Shown here one piece after another: positions 50,901 through 59,569 of a DNA stretch of 64,000 nt (within the stretch, counting starts at the first letter, position 1; every line of letters starts with the position of its first letter). The notes under the pieces were generated by a model that saw only the letters and a list, made by a program, of their open reading frames with translations, ran no database searches and was not told where the DNA came from. The translations under genes and the position numbers were made by a program. This DNA comes from Acidimicrobiales bacterium (lineage in GTDB: Bacteria > Actinomycetota > Acidimicrobiia > Acidimicrobiales > SHLQ01). Location of the stretch: the NCBI GenBank assembly GCA_020628865.1, contig JAHDEJ010000004.1, positions 35,274 through 99,273 on the forward strand, read 5' to 3'.

Positions 50901-53900
50901 GGGTGGAGTCGATGTCCGCGAGCGGCCCGTCGACGGGGTTGTTCGGGTTGTCGGGGTCAGAATCGCCGTTGCTCGGATCGCCGTCATCATCGAAGTACGA
51001 GATCTCGGCGTAGTTGTAGAGACCATCACCGACGTCGTCGATGTTCACGGTCAACACCACAGGAATCACGACGGACTCGAACGTGTCGAGCACACCATCG
51101 ACCATCGCCGTCGGCTTGGTGAGATCCGTTGCGTCCCACACGAACGGCAACGCCTGGTCACCGGTCGTCACACCCGCCGCATTCAGCGCCGGATCGAAGA
51201 CCCACGCATCCGACACGTAGTCGGTGACGTGGAAGTCCTCGACGGGGCCAGCCTGGTTGAACACTTCGATGAAGAAGGTGAGTTCGTCGCCGTTCCGAAC
51301 ACCGTCGAGCAGATCGGGATCCGACGGATCGATGCGCTTCTGCAACGCCAGATCGATCGGCAGACCGAGCTCGGCGATGTCGTGATCGTCCTCATCGCCG
51401 GCAGTCGCCTCGTTGACGTCGCCATCAGCGTCGGGGTCATAGCCGGATTCGGTGTGATCGATCCGATCGTCGTCATCGACCGCATCCGGGGTCGAATCGA
51501 CATCGACCGCCAACGGGTCGGGCGAATCATTCGGATCCGCGTTCGAGTCGAAGGCCGAGATCTCCGCAGCGTTCACATACGGCGCAGCCGTCAGGTCGGT
51601 GATGTCGAACACGACCGGGAACGTGACGCTGCCACCAGCAGCGATCGGCCCAGCAATCGTGAACGTCGAACCCGCCTGCGACAGGCCGGTCAAACCCTCG
51701 GCGGTCCAGAGAGCTGCGGTCGCCGCAGCATCGAGCGCCAGGCCCGTCGGCGGATACTCGGTCACGTCGACGAGGAACACCTCTGCGCTGCCCTGGTTCG
51801 ACACGGTGATGTCGAACGTCGCATGCCACGGCGAGGTCGACACGTCGACACCCGGATCACGGGCGACCTTGACGAGTTCAAGGTCATAGACAGGGATGCC
51901 CGCCACGTCGTGATCGTCCTCGTCGTCGGCGACCGGATCGGAGCCGTCGCCGTCGCCGGTGATCACACCATCGCCAGCTGCTCCGGCGCCGGTCGGCTGG
52001 TTGTCGCCGGCTTGATCGTCGTCGGGGGTCGAGTCCTCGTCGACGAGTTCGCCGGTCGAGGGGTTGTTCGGGTTGGTCGGATCACTGTCGCCGTTCGACG
52101 GATCGCCGTCAGAATCGAAGTATGAGATCTCCGCCCAGTTCTCGAATGGCCCGCCCGCATCCTCGATCGTGAGGGTGACCGGAATGGTCACCGACTCGCC
52201 GTTCTCGAGAGCACCGTCGAGCGAAACCACCGGCTTCGCCGGATCGGTCGAGTTCCAGGTGTAGGCCAGCGCTTCGTCACCCGTCGTCGTTCCATCGGGG
52301 TTGTTCCCCGCAACGAAGGTGAACACGTCGGTGTCCACATAGTCGGTGACCTCGAAGTCCTCCACGCGATCGCCCTGATTCGTGACCTCGATGAGGAAGT
52401 CGACGGTCGTCGATCCCTCGGTCACCCAGTCGGCACCGGGAACGAAGGCCGGGTCGATGGTCTTCTCCAGCGCGAGATCGAACTGGCATTCGACCATGAT
52501 CGACACGTCGTTCGAACGGATCGGCAGCAGGATCTCGGGCGTCCGGAGACCGAACGTGTTGGTCCAGATGTCATCGCACTCGTGGCCGGCAGGATCCAGG
52601 GTGAGGCGCATCTGGAGTGTCTGGCCGGGCTTCAGCCAGTTCTGGGAGTTCGTGGACGTCGAAGCAATAATCGTGTAAATCGCCGTGACGTCGGCTGCGG
52701 TGGGAGGGCAGGTGCCAGTACCCGATTGCACGGTGCCGCCGGGTGCGTCACACCACACGTTCGATCCCTGACCGACGGTCACCGCGGGATCGCGGGAGAT
52801 GGTGGCCGGATCGTCACCGGTCACCCATGTTGTGGCGGCCAGGGTGCCGGGAAGTGATGCCGGTGCCATCGATACGAAGGACAGGCCACCTGCGAAGTCG
52901 GAATCCGGGGTCCGGCCATCACCGAGCGTCGACGGCGAACCGCCTTGGACGTTTGTTCCTGACGCGGGTTCGACCTCGTCGGCGTTGTGTGAGAACACGT
53001 CGACGATCTCGATGTTGTTGAAGGCTGTGTTGCCTTCGTTCGTGAATGAGAGGAGGAACGACATCTCGTCGTCGTAGCCGATCATCGAACAGCGGCCGTC
53101 CCATCCGGCCGTCGGTGGGTCGACGTCGGGATGCAGGACACAGGGTCCGGCGAGCGTGTCGACCGCCTTGAGAATGACGCCTTCGTCGGAGGGCAGCGGC
53201 ATGTAGCTGAACGCAGAAGCCGAGGCGCTTTGGTTTGTAGCGACAGGCGCGGTGGCAAATTCGCCATTGACCGGGTCCCACGGGCCGAGGCCAGACGTGC
53301 CAACCGACGCCGAGTTCGGCAGTACTGTCGGGGATTCCGGGTCCGCAATCGCACCAGTGACTCGGACCTCGATGGTGAACGACGCATCAAGGCCGGTGCT
53401 CGCCGGCCAGCCACCGGCCAGACCGGCAGGCAACGCCGGGTCGGCGTCGGGCGTGGCATCCGAGTAGCGGATGCGAATGTTCTGACCGCTCGACTCGTCG
53501 ACATAGGGCACGTCCGGTAAATCGACAAAACGGACGAACTGGAAGTGCGACGGCAGGTTGTCGGTCACGACGTAGTTCGTCAGCGCCTCGACCGTGGCAC
53601 CCGTCGTCGACGGCGTGATCTTGAATTGCACCAGCTGGCCATTGTCCTTGACATCGTTGGTGCCGTCGAGGTTCTCCTTCTTGAGCCCCGGCTTCACACC
53701 GACAATTCGTGCCACGGTGCCGGAGCCACGTCCGTACCACTGACTGTGGTAAATGCGTTCCACCGTCGTGTGGAGCGGCCAATCGACGTTGTCTGCTGTA
53801 TCGAACGAGTTGGCGCCATCGTCGTGGAACCGGTTGCCGCACCACCCCGTGGGCGAAACATAGCCATCGCCCGACGGGTCGTCCGAGTTCCAGTTGCTGC

Positions 53901-56178
53901 TGTGCGGTATGCAGCTCCCGCCCGTGTCGCCACGCGTCGTGGAAAGTACCGGCGCTGCAACACCGTCCCAGCCGGTCGCCGTGAACGCGTGCGACGTGAA
54001 TGCGAACAGCTCCTGATTGTCCGAATTGACGGCCAAGTCCTGTTTGACTTGGACATTCAGCATCAAGTGAGTGGCGATGCCATCCCAGCGGTTGTCGGCC
54101 GCCTCGATTGCATCACTGCTGAACGCATCGACGGGCTCGAGTGAGCGCAGACGAACTCTCGTGATTCCCTCGTAGGCTCCGTCTCCGGCGGTCACGGTGT
54201 CGAACACCGACAGATCTGCGGTAGAAGCCACCCAACCTGACGGACCAGCGTCGGACCCGTCACAGGTGAGAGCGTCCTCGTCGACGCCAGTACCTCCGGT
54301 CACGGCCGATACAGGCAATGGCGCGTCGGTGACCTCGACAATGTATGCCCAGCGCGGCTCGTCGTCGTTCGCAACACCACCACTCCAAATGCGAGGGTGA
54401 AGTCGCGAGAGCTGGTCGCCCATTTCGACGTGAGCGATTCCATCAGACGGCGACGTCGACGAATAGCCCGTCGTTGTCACCCAGTAAGAATCATCGGTGC
54501 CCTGACGCACGAGCACCGATGCCGGAAGGTCTACAACGTTGTAGTGAGTGGTGTCGAGCGCAACACACTGATGAAGCGCCAATGACGAGCCGTCTGCACT
54601 CGCCGATGCCGATGCGTCGGCACGCAAGGTGAGCACCTGACCGCGAGCGACATCGCCAATCGAGGCCGCGCCAGCGGTATCTGCATGAAAAGCGAACGAG
54701 CCAACAGTACCGGGGCCGCCCTCGGTCGTCGGAGCGGTGTCCGAAGTTCTCAGGACCGTACCGTTTGACACAAGTGTCGTTTCGAGAAGCTGAAGAGGGC
54801 CGGCTTCCCATTTGATGTCGTGTCCGGTCAGCACGCCAGGGCCCGGGGGACTTGAGGCTGGAGTGCCGAAACCAACCGGCGCCGTGTTGTTGGTTGAGTC
54901 ACCTTGTACAGCAGGCCCAGACATTCCCTGACCAGCGGCCTCCCCTACGTCATCTACGCTCGAGATCGTGAAGCTTTGGTCCTGCTCGACCAGGGAGTTG
55001 TCGAACTTGGCCTCCGCAGTCGATCCGACGTCAGGCGGAATCGGATTTTCCGGATCGTCGATCGCGTCCTGTACCTCTGCTGCGCTCACCCAAATCGCAA
55101 TCTGACCGGAGGTGACCTGGATGGGAGCAGAACCAGCCGGACCATTGACTCCACCATTGGAGAGTGTGGCGGCAGCTGGACGGCTTGTGAAGCCGCCAAT
55201 GTTCACAGGAACGACTGGGTAGCCGCCGGCGCCCGAGGTCGGCGCGCCGCATGTCCACGTTCCCGAGGTGGGAAGTGATCCATCGACGAACGCTCCACCG
55301 TTCGCTGCGTGATAGTTGCCACAAGCTGGACCGCTCAGTGACGCAGCAGCCATTTCGGCTGGTGTGGCAACGCGAACGCCCGGCGTGAGGTTCCACATAT
55401 GGTCGTAGAGCTGAACGTCGACGGCGTCATTGATTGGTCCGGTGCCCTTGAGCGGCGCCGATTGAGAAAAGTCCACCATCGTGAGTGGATAGAAGAGTAC
55501 GTACCCGTCCTCCGTGCCATTGTTCAGGAGCGGCGAGGTCATCGGAGCAGACTTGACGTAGTCGACGTACGGGGCCTCCGACACGGTGAGTTCTTGATCG
55601 AGCCCGTCGGAGACGCCCGCCGGATCGGCGTCGGTGGTCAACGTCGCAACCACGTCGAAGGTCGTGTTGTCGAGCGCCTCGTGGAGGAACGCCACCGGAC
55701 GGATCGCACCATTCGAACCCTCGGTCTGGTCGAGCAGATGGCACTCAAGCGTCTGCGGATCCGGGAACGACGACGTCGCCGGGTTACACCCGGCGAACAT
55801 GCCGGTCACGTCGGGAGCCCACGTCGAGTGCGATGGAAGAACCACCGTGAGTACAACACCCGTAGCCGCTGCTTCGTTGACGTTCCAATCGACTCGCACG
55901 GAGAACTGGTCATGGGTACGCACGACGAGGTTCTGCGGACCCCCGTCAAGCGAGGGCGTGTGCGGCTCGGGGGCCGAGCCAGATGCTGCCGTCGGCTCTC
56001 CGCTATCGAACCCTGCCGTGCCGTCGAACAGGACGGTGGTCAGCACCTCGTTCTGCGATTGAGCCGCGAGCGGGCTGAACGACAGCAGCGCTGCCAACAT
56101 CAGAAAGGCAGCGACAACTCCAGTCGCGCGACCGGATCGTCTACGGCGACGTGCGATAAGGCGGGGCGTGGTCGACAT
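47965..56178 (-). CDS. Giant DUF11/SdrD-type wall-anchored surface protein
   Basis: About 2,737 residues. A signal peptide (RRRRRSGRATGVVAAFLMLAALLSFSPLAAQSQ) is followed by a non-repetitive region (about 40-1230). Seven DUF11-like beta modules of about 180-200 residues follow (DLALEKT-type starts), each ending in an Asp-rich linker with DEDDHD (coding positions near 51906, 51373, 50820, 50262, 49650, 49119, 48134). Between the sixth and seventh lies an SdrD-B-like Ca-binding domain (about 2360-2520; YSLGNQVWADLDNDGQ). The C-terminus is IAFTG, a membrane helix and ERRRQQ, a sortase signal. ATG 56178 fits AAGGA spacing better than the ATG at 56187. An adhesin or sheath role is inferred. Confidence 0.85.
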   Translation of the reverse strand: MSTTPRLIARRRRRSGRATGVVAAFLMLAALLSFSPLAAQSQNEVLTTVLFDGTAGFDSGEPTAASGSAPEPHTPSLDGGPQNLVVRTHDQFSVRVDWNVNEAAATGVVLTVVLPSHSTWAPDVTGMFAGCNPATSSFPDPQTLECHLLDQTEGSNGAIRPVAFLHEALDNTTFDVVATLTTDADPAGVSDGLDQELTVSEAPYVDYVKSAPMTSPLLNNGTEDGYVLFYPLTMVDFSQSAPLKGTGPINDAVDVQLYDHMWNLTPGVRVATPAEMAAASLSGPACGNYHAANGGAFVDGSLPTSGTWTCGAPTSGAGGYPVVPVNIGGFTSRPAAATLSNGGVNGPAGSAPIQVTSGQIAIWVSAAEVQDAIDDPENPIPPDVGSTAEAKFDNSLVEQDQSFTISSVDDVGEAAGQGMSGPAVQGDSTNNTAPVGFGTPASSPPGPGVLTGHDIKWEAGPLQLLETTLVSNGTVLRTSDTAPTTEGGPGTVGSFAFHADTAGAASIGDVARGQVLTLRADASASASADGSSLALHQCVALDTTHYNVVDLPASVLVRQGTDDSYWVTTTGYSSTSPSDGIAHVEMGDQLSRLHPRIWSGGVANDDEPRWAYIVEVTDAPLPVSAVTGGTGVDEDALTCDGSDAGPSGWVASTADLSVFDTVTAGDGAYEGITRVRLRSLEPVDAFSSDAIEAADNRWDGIATHLMLNVQVKQDLAVNSDNQELFAFTSHAFTATGWDGVAAPVLSTTRGDTGGSCIPHSSNWNSDDPSGDGYVSPTGWCGNRFHDDGANSFDTADNVDWPLHTTVERIYHSQWYGRGSGTVARIVGVKPGLKKENLDGTNDVKDNGQLVQFKITPSTTGATVEALTNYVVTDNLPSHFQFVRFVDLPDVPYVDESSGQNIRIRYSDATPDADPALPAGLAGGWPASTGLDASFTIEVRVTGAIADPESPTVLPNSASVGTSGLGPWDPVNGEFATAPVATNQSASASAFSYMPLPSDEGVILKAVDTLAGPCVLHPDVDPPTAGWDGRCSMIGYDDEMSFLLSFTNEGNTAFNNIEIVDVFSHNADEVEPASGTNVQGGSPSTLGDGRTPDSDFAGGLSFVSMAPASLPGTLAATTWVTGDDPATISRDPAVTVGQGSNVWCDAPGGTVQSGTGTCPPTAADVTAIYTIIASTSTNSQNWLKPGQTLQMRLTLDPAGHECDDIWTNTFGLRTPEILLPIRSNDVSIMVECQFDLALEKTIDPAFVPGADWVTEGSTTVDFLIEVTNQGDRVEDFEVTDYVDTDVFTFVAGNNPDGTTTGDEALAYTWNSTDPAKPVVSLDGALENGESVTIPVTLTIEDAGGPFENWAEISYFDSDGDPSNGDSDPTNPNNPSTGELVDEDSTPDDDQAGDNQPTGAGAAGDGVITGDGDGSDPVADDEDDHDVAGIPVYDLELVKVARDPGVDVSTSPWHATFDITVSNQGSAEVFLVDVTEYPPTGLALDAAATAALWTAEGLTGLSQAGSTFTIAGPIAAGGSVTFPVVFDITDLTAAPYVNAAEISAFDSNADPNDSPDPLAVDVDSTPDAVDDDDRIDHTESGYDPDADGDVNEATAGDEDDHDIAELGLPIDLALQKRIDPSDPDLLDGVRNGDELTFFIEVFNQAGPVEDFHVTDYVSDAWVFDPALNAAGVTTGDQALPFVWDATDLTKPTAMVDGVLDTFESVVIPVVLTVNIDDVGDGLYNYAEISYFDDDGDPSNGDSDPDNPNNPVDGPLADIDSTPDQTQGDPMVDDVVDGSGGDEDDHDQAFTKWWDLELIKTRSVGQDYVIDPAAVPLEVSFDITVNNQGPEDAVDVAVTDTPPAGFTYARMTDTSGTISTSGANDFTISALASGDQVTFTVVYTIDLATVAVPAVNVAEISAMEGEWDPDGPLGPLPFGTYPVADIDSVPNSDPTDDPITTDGVVDPADSHNTLDNDADGDGNLHDVDGLDEDDHDSEAISLPYDLALAKTFVSADAPLVPGGDVTMLITVTNQGPAVEQIDIVDYLDPAMWQAFDAALNPDGAVDASSTAIGFGFSWDATDPQNPIAAITSDTPGDKIGFGETIAIPVTVTVVEGADTSKPLVNVAEIARFDNDGDPGNGDSDPDNPDNPATGPLLDGDSTPDTTNESGPGETIGADLVDDSITGDGQAGNDEDDHDPVIIPVMDLALRKTLHPDTVFPIVPGGQVSFLIEVINQGSTHATGITVTDYVDPAMWAGFDLAWNPSAATTGDAVLPYSWAVNANGQDGDLAINGILAPGETVLLAVTFTIAPNADLEALVNTAEISSATASDATGAEVLNPDGSTIVDIDSTPDTNNGDPLVDDVIDGSDGDEDDHDIALVTPPTYSLGNQVWADLDNDGQLDADEDPIEGVVVHLFTDEDGDGRPDDRNGDDVIDAADAIATDTTGPDGDYLFTDLAAGEYVVGIAPENWDEDGPLDDWVSSGPTSTDPNDDIDNNDDGTPDPNTGYVLSGPVSLDDGEPTDEPGLDNDLNTPDALSNLTVDFGFHKPVYDLALEKTVATGQSTTGLRIGDDVTFTIAVFNQGTVAATDITVIDYMPEGMELNDPDWTENGDDTASITLTGVTIAAAASTTVDVTMTITAAGNLENHAEITGSTPIGDNGEPLTEPDGTTIDDIDSTPDAENSDVLADGITNTDATGGDEDDHDVAGITVLGPTSGAPPTIAFTGRESNTPAGIAVGMICIGLLLVLWERRRQQLEIVES

Positions 56179-56439
56179 CGATGACATTTCCTTCTTTCGG
56201 GATACAAATCACCGATCGGCGACCTGCACTCACACAGTCGGTGCCGAACCGAGGGGCATGATCGACTTCTCTCGTTTTGGTGAGGATTGCCCACGTATTG
56301 ACACACACTTGACATCTGTAGTTCATGATTCGAGATGGTGTCCTGCAAGACAACCGGCCAAACGGGGTCCAAACAATCTCGGGCCGATCGTGTGTAGGCG
56401 TGTCGTCCTTGCTCTTCATCAACCACGAGCCGTGGCCGG
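56179..56439. other. Upstream region of giant gene; nothing clear
   Basis: About 260 bp between the giant gene's start and the IS remnant. It must hold the leftward promoter. AAGAAGGAA near 56190-56198 is its ribosome-binding site. Base composition looks less GC-rich than the surroundings. A TTGACA at 56307-56312 faces rightward with no matching -10 I could find. Confidence 0.45.
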
Positions 56440-56678
56440 CGGTGACCGCCGTGACCGAGACCGATTCCTTACAGAAGGGCTTGATGGTCTCCAGGACCGT
56501 TCGAGTCGACCCCAATGTTCACCGAACCGGATCCACAACACCTGGTGAAGTGTCGGTTCCCGATCCAGGCCGTGGTTGCTGACAACGGGCCCGAGTCCAA
56601 AGCCAACGACTCGGCCAACGCGCTCGCGGCGAAGAAGGTTGACCGGGTCTGGATCCCGACACGCTCACCGAACCACCA
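56440..56678 (+). mobile_element. IS481-family transposase remnant (internally deleted)
   Basis: Two pieces of an IS481-type transposase lie on the plus strand in different frames. 56455-56548: RDRFLTEGLDGLQDRSSRPQCSPNR, the HTH-to-catalytic linker whose DRSSRPxxSP motif is a hallmark. 56515-56678: FPIQAVVADNGPESK and VDRVWIPTRSPNHH, the D-N-G-x-E and PRTP/RSPN region of the DDE core. The middle, about 100-150 residues, is missing, and the C-terminus is cut exactly at the right copy of the direct repeat. No terminal inverted repeats were recognised. Confidence 0.7.
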
Positions 56679-56886
56679 CCGATGCGGCCGATCTCATAGA
56701 TGACCGGTCGCAGCCCGACCTTCATCAATTCGAGTCCGGCGACCACTCCCGCGATGCCGCCGCCGATGATCGCAACCTCGGAACCGTGCGCCGATGCGGG
56801 AATCGAGCCGATGCCGGCGTCGTGGGTCAGCCAGCCTTCGAAGTCGAAGGGGAAGTCGGGGCCGAATGCCGTGAGGGAAGCGGGAG
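56679..56886. repeat. Direct repeat, right copy (208 bp)
   Basis: Identical to 46361-46568 in the same orientation. It begins at the base after the transposase remnant and ends inside the start region of the monooxygenase fragment. Confidence 0.95.
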
Positions 56887-56893
56887 CAGACAC
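56679..56893 (-). pseudogene. 5' fragment of the amino-acid monooxygenase gene
   Basis: About 71 codons from GTG 56893 (MSAPASLTAFGPDF), equal to the first 70 residues of the monooxygenase at 44914-46575 except for the third codon (Ala instead of Thr). It stops being homologous at 56679, where the IS481 remnant starts. It includes the FAD GGGIAG motif but nothing more, so it cannot be functional. Its flank (56894-56911) is a diverged form of the intact gene's upstream sequence. Confidence 0.9.
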
Positions 56894-56964
56894 GAGGGAG
56901 AAGCTACTCGGCCGCCTCGGCAAATGAGGCCCTCCAACGCGGACGTCCAGTACCGTCAGGCGGA

Positions 56965-58200
56965 ATGACGGCACAGACGGCGCCACGGTACTTGGGAATC
57001 GCTTCGCTGCTGATCGGTTGCGTGCTCGGCGTGATCGGCATCATGTGGACGGGCTCGCTGGTCGGCTCGCTTCTCGCCATCCAACCTCACGCCGTTCCGG
57101 GCGCGTTTGGCGTAGATCTCGACGCGGGCCGTTCGTACGCCATCGTGGTCGAGGAGGAACAGGACGATCCTTCGGCACCCACCGTGCCGTTGTCGGTGAG
57201 GTCGGTCTCGGTGGCCGACCCGGCGGGGGCACCGGTCTTGCTCGAGACCGATGCGCTCGACCAGTTTCTCGTCCCGACTGGAACGGTGGCCACGTTCGAG
57301 CCGGCGAGCGACGGGCGCCACGAGGTGACCATCGACAGTGCAGAAGTCGGCGTCGCCACGGTGACCTTCGCGGAGCCATTCGACGTGTTCAACGACTTCT
57401 TCTCGTCCGTCTGGCCCCTCGTCCTGGCGTTCCCGTTCGCCGTCCTCGGTGCCGCCCTTCTCGTCATCGACGCAGTGATGCGTCGCCGCCGCAGGCAGTC
57501 CCCCGCGTCGCCGCCCGGAGTTCCGCAGAACCCATCGCCCGGGTCGCCGTCAGCCTCTGCTCACACCCAGCCGGCCGGTCGAACAGGGTCGATGTCGAGG
57601 CGGGCGTACTGGGCCGGGCTCCTCGCGCTCGGTGGTGGTCTGGGGGTGGTCGTCGTCAGCATGATGGTGTTGTCTGCCCGCCTGGGCACGATTGCGACGG
57701 TTGAGGGGCCGGCGTCCTTCACGCTGGTGCTCGAGGAAGGTCTCTTCTACGACCTCGAGCTGTCATTCGAGGACCAGGGGCCGAACCAGCTTGTGTTCGG
57801 AATTTCCGACGTCCCGGGCAGTCGCGAGTTGGTGATCATCGGGCCGGATGGGGTCGAGCGCATGCGGAGCCGCGGCCTCTTCGCTTCGCGGTCGAACGAC
57901 ACCACCGTCGTCAAACTCCTCGGTTTTCGATCCGACCAGGCAGGCCGCCACGAATTCGTCCTGAACGCCGATCGGCCGATGACCGTACACGTGGCCCGGA
58001 CATCGATTCAGCAAGTCGGCGATCTCGTGCCGTTCCTGCTGCTGTTTCTCGGCGGAGCGGTGGTCGTGGTCGGCATCGTCATTCTCGCGATCGGATGGGG
58101 GCGTGCCCGTCGAACCCTGCCTCCACCGCCGATGGCTCCGCCACCACCGCCCACGCCGATGCATCAGCCTCCGCCGCCGGCTGGGCCGAACCCGACCTGA
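56965..58200 (+). CDS. Membrane protein with two similar TM-beta-TM halves
   Basis: 411 residues. Half one: helix about 10-40, extracellular beta domain about 45-135 (VEEEQDDPSAPTVPLSVRSVSV), helix about 148-170. Half two: helix about 212-235, beta domain about 245-340 (FTLVLEEGLFYDLELSFEDQG ... PGSRELVIIGPDG), helix about 350-372. A Pro-rich cytoplasmic tail of about 30 residues ends the protein. The halves look like an ancient duplication. GGCGGA precedes ATG 56965. No family recognised. It is convergent with the MFS gene. Confidence 0.7.
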   Translation: MTAQTAPRYLGIASLLIGCVLGVIGIMWTGSLVGSLLAIQPHAVPGAFGVDLDAGRSYAIVVEEEQDDPSAPTVPLSVRSVSVADPAGAPVLLETDALDQFLVPTGTVATFEPASDGRHEVTIDSAEVGVATVTFAEPFDVFNDFFSSVWPLVLAFPFAVLGAALLVIDAVMRRRRRQSPASPPGVPQNPSPGSPSASAHTQPAGRTGSMSRRAYWAGLLALGGGLGVVVVSMMVLSARLGTIATVEGPASFTLVLEEGLFYDLELSFEDQGPNQLVFGISDVPGSRELVIIGPDGVERMRSRGLFASRSNDTTVVKLLGFRSDQAGRHEFVLNADRPMTVHVARTSIQQVGDLVPFLLLFLGGAVVVVGIVILAIGWGRARRTLPPPPMAPPPPPTPMHQPPPPAGPNPT

Positions 58201-58207
58201 ACAACCT

Positions 58208-59569
58208 TCAGGCTTCGTCGGTCTCCAGCGCCTCGGCGCGGGCCGCTTCCATCTTCTCCGTCGTGAGGCGGGTTCGAGCGAACGCGTAGAGGAAGAAGTG
58301 GGCGGCTCCGGCGATGAGCCAGGGCAGGCGAAGGGCAACGTCCCGCGTCGTGACGGTCTCGCCGACGTTGATGATCAGGCCGGCGAGGATCGCCCCGATC
58401 GGCATCATGCCCCAGGCGAAGAATCGGTAAACGCTGTTGACTCGTCCGAGCAGCTCGTCGGGGATGACGGTTTGGCGGAGGCTGACAGTGATCACGTTCC
58501 AGAGCACGGCGGTGAAGGTGAAGACGGCGAACAGCACCCAGACGATGGGCCACAGCGACGACAGGCCGATCCCGATCGTGATGAAGCCGCCTCCCAACAG
58601 CGTCACGCCGAGCGATGGGCCGGAGCCGATGCGGTCGGCCACCTTCGATGCCGACCAGCCGCCGATGACCCCGCCGACGGCCCCACCAGTCGAGAGGATC
58701 GCGAACTCGGTGGGGCTCGTGTTCAGCACCTCCTGGCCGTAGAGCACGAGCGTGGCCATGGCGAGCGTGCCGAGCATGTTGAGGAATCCGAGGATGACGG
58801 CCATGGGTCGGAACAGGTCGTGGTTCCAGAGCCAGCGGAAGCCCTCGGCCAGCTCGACCTTCCAGGGTCGTCGATCTTCGCTGGGTGCCGGCGCCGTCGA
58901 CCGCAGCATCGTGCGCGGATGGATCAGCGTGATCAACACGGCCGCCACGGCGAAACTGACCGCATCGACGAAGAACGGAACGGCGAATGCGAGGACAAGG
59001 AGCGCGGCGCCGAGCGGCGGTCCGAGGAAGGTGTTCGCCACCATCTCGGCGCTCCACAGCCGGCCGTTCGCCCGCTCCAGGTTCTGCGGCGCCACGATCG
59101 CCGGCATGAAGGTCTGGGCCGCATTGTCGTACAGGACCTCGGCGGTGCCGAGCAGCAGGGTCGCGAGCAGCACGATCGCGTAGAGGCCGTAGTTTTCGGC
59201 CGGTGACGCCGATGCATCGAGTTCGTCCGGGCTGAGCAGGCTGCCCTGTTGCGAGAGGACGGCGAACGAGACGAACAGCGTGAGCACGGCCCGAATCCAG
59301 CTGGCGCCGATCATGAGCTTGCGTCGGTCGCTTCGGTCGGTGATGACGCCGGCAGGGAGCGAGAAGATCAGCCAGGGGAGTCGCTGCACCACCGCGACGA
59401 GCGCAATGAGGAAGGCGTTCCGGGTGACCGCCGAGGCAAGCCACGGATAGGCGATCGTGCCGATGCCGTCGCCGAGGTTCGAGATCGTGCTCGACGTGAA
59501 CAGCTTCGTGTAGGCGCTACCGAGTTTGGCCGTTGTGCCGGTGTCCGAGTCTGCGTTGGTGTCAGTCAT
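58208..59569 (-). CDS. MFS transporter (MFS_3/enterobactin-exporter-like)
   Basis: 453 residues, about 11-12 membrane helices. FTSSTISNLGDGIGTIAYPWLASAVT at the N-terminus, LPAGVITDRSDRRKLM (the loop 2-3 motif) and LLGRVNSVYRFFAWGMMPIGAILAG near the C-terminus fit the MFS_3 group (drug/siderophore efflux). The ATG at 59569 overlaps the regulator's stop by 8 bp, so the two are coupled and the HTH protein probably controls it. Substrate unknown. Confidence 0.88.
   Translation of the reverse strand: MTDTNADSDTGTTAKLGSAYTKLFTSSTISNLGDGIGTIAYPWLASAVTRNAFLIALVAVVQRLPWLIFSLPAGVITDRSDRRKLMIGASWIRAVLTLFVSFAVLSQQGSLLSPDELDASASPAENYGLYAIVLLATLLLGTAEVLYDNAAQTFMPAIVAPQNLERANGRLWSAEMVANTFLGPPLGAALLVLAFAVPFFVDAVSFAVAAVLITLIHPRTMLRSTAPAPSEDRRPWKVELAEGFRWLWNHDLFRPMAVILGFLNMLGTLAMATLVLYGQEVLNTSPTEFAILSTGGAVGGVIGGWSASKVADRIGSGPSLGVTLLGGGFITIGIGLSSLWPIVWVLFAVFTFTAVLWNVITVSLRQTVIPDELLGRVNSVYRFFAWGMMPIGAILAGLIINVGETVTTRDVALRLPWLIAGAAHFFLYAFARTRLTTEKMEAARAEALETDEA

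Noticed and set aside
48307..52125. Long plus-strand frames (677 and 431 codons) opposite the giant surface protein
   Set aside because: The regular Asp-rich repeats of the real gene leave the antisense frame open; the translation is Val/Arg/Asp repeats without domain features.
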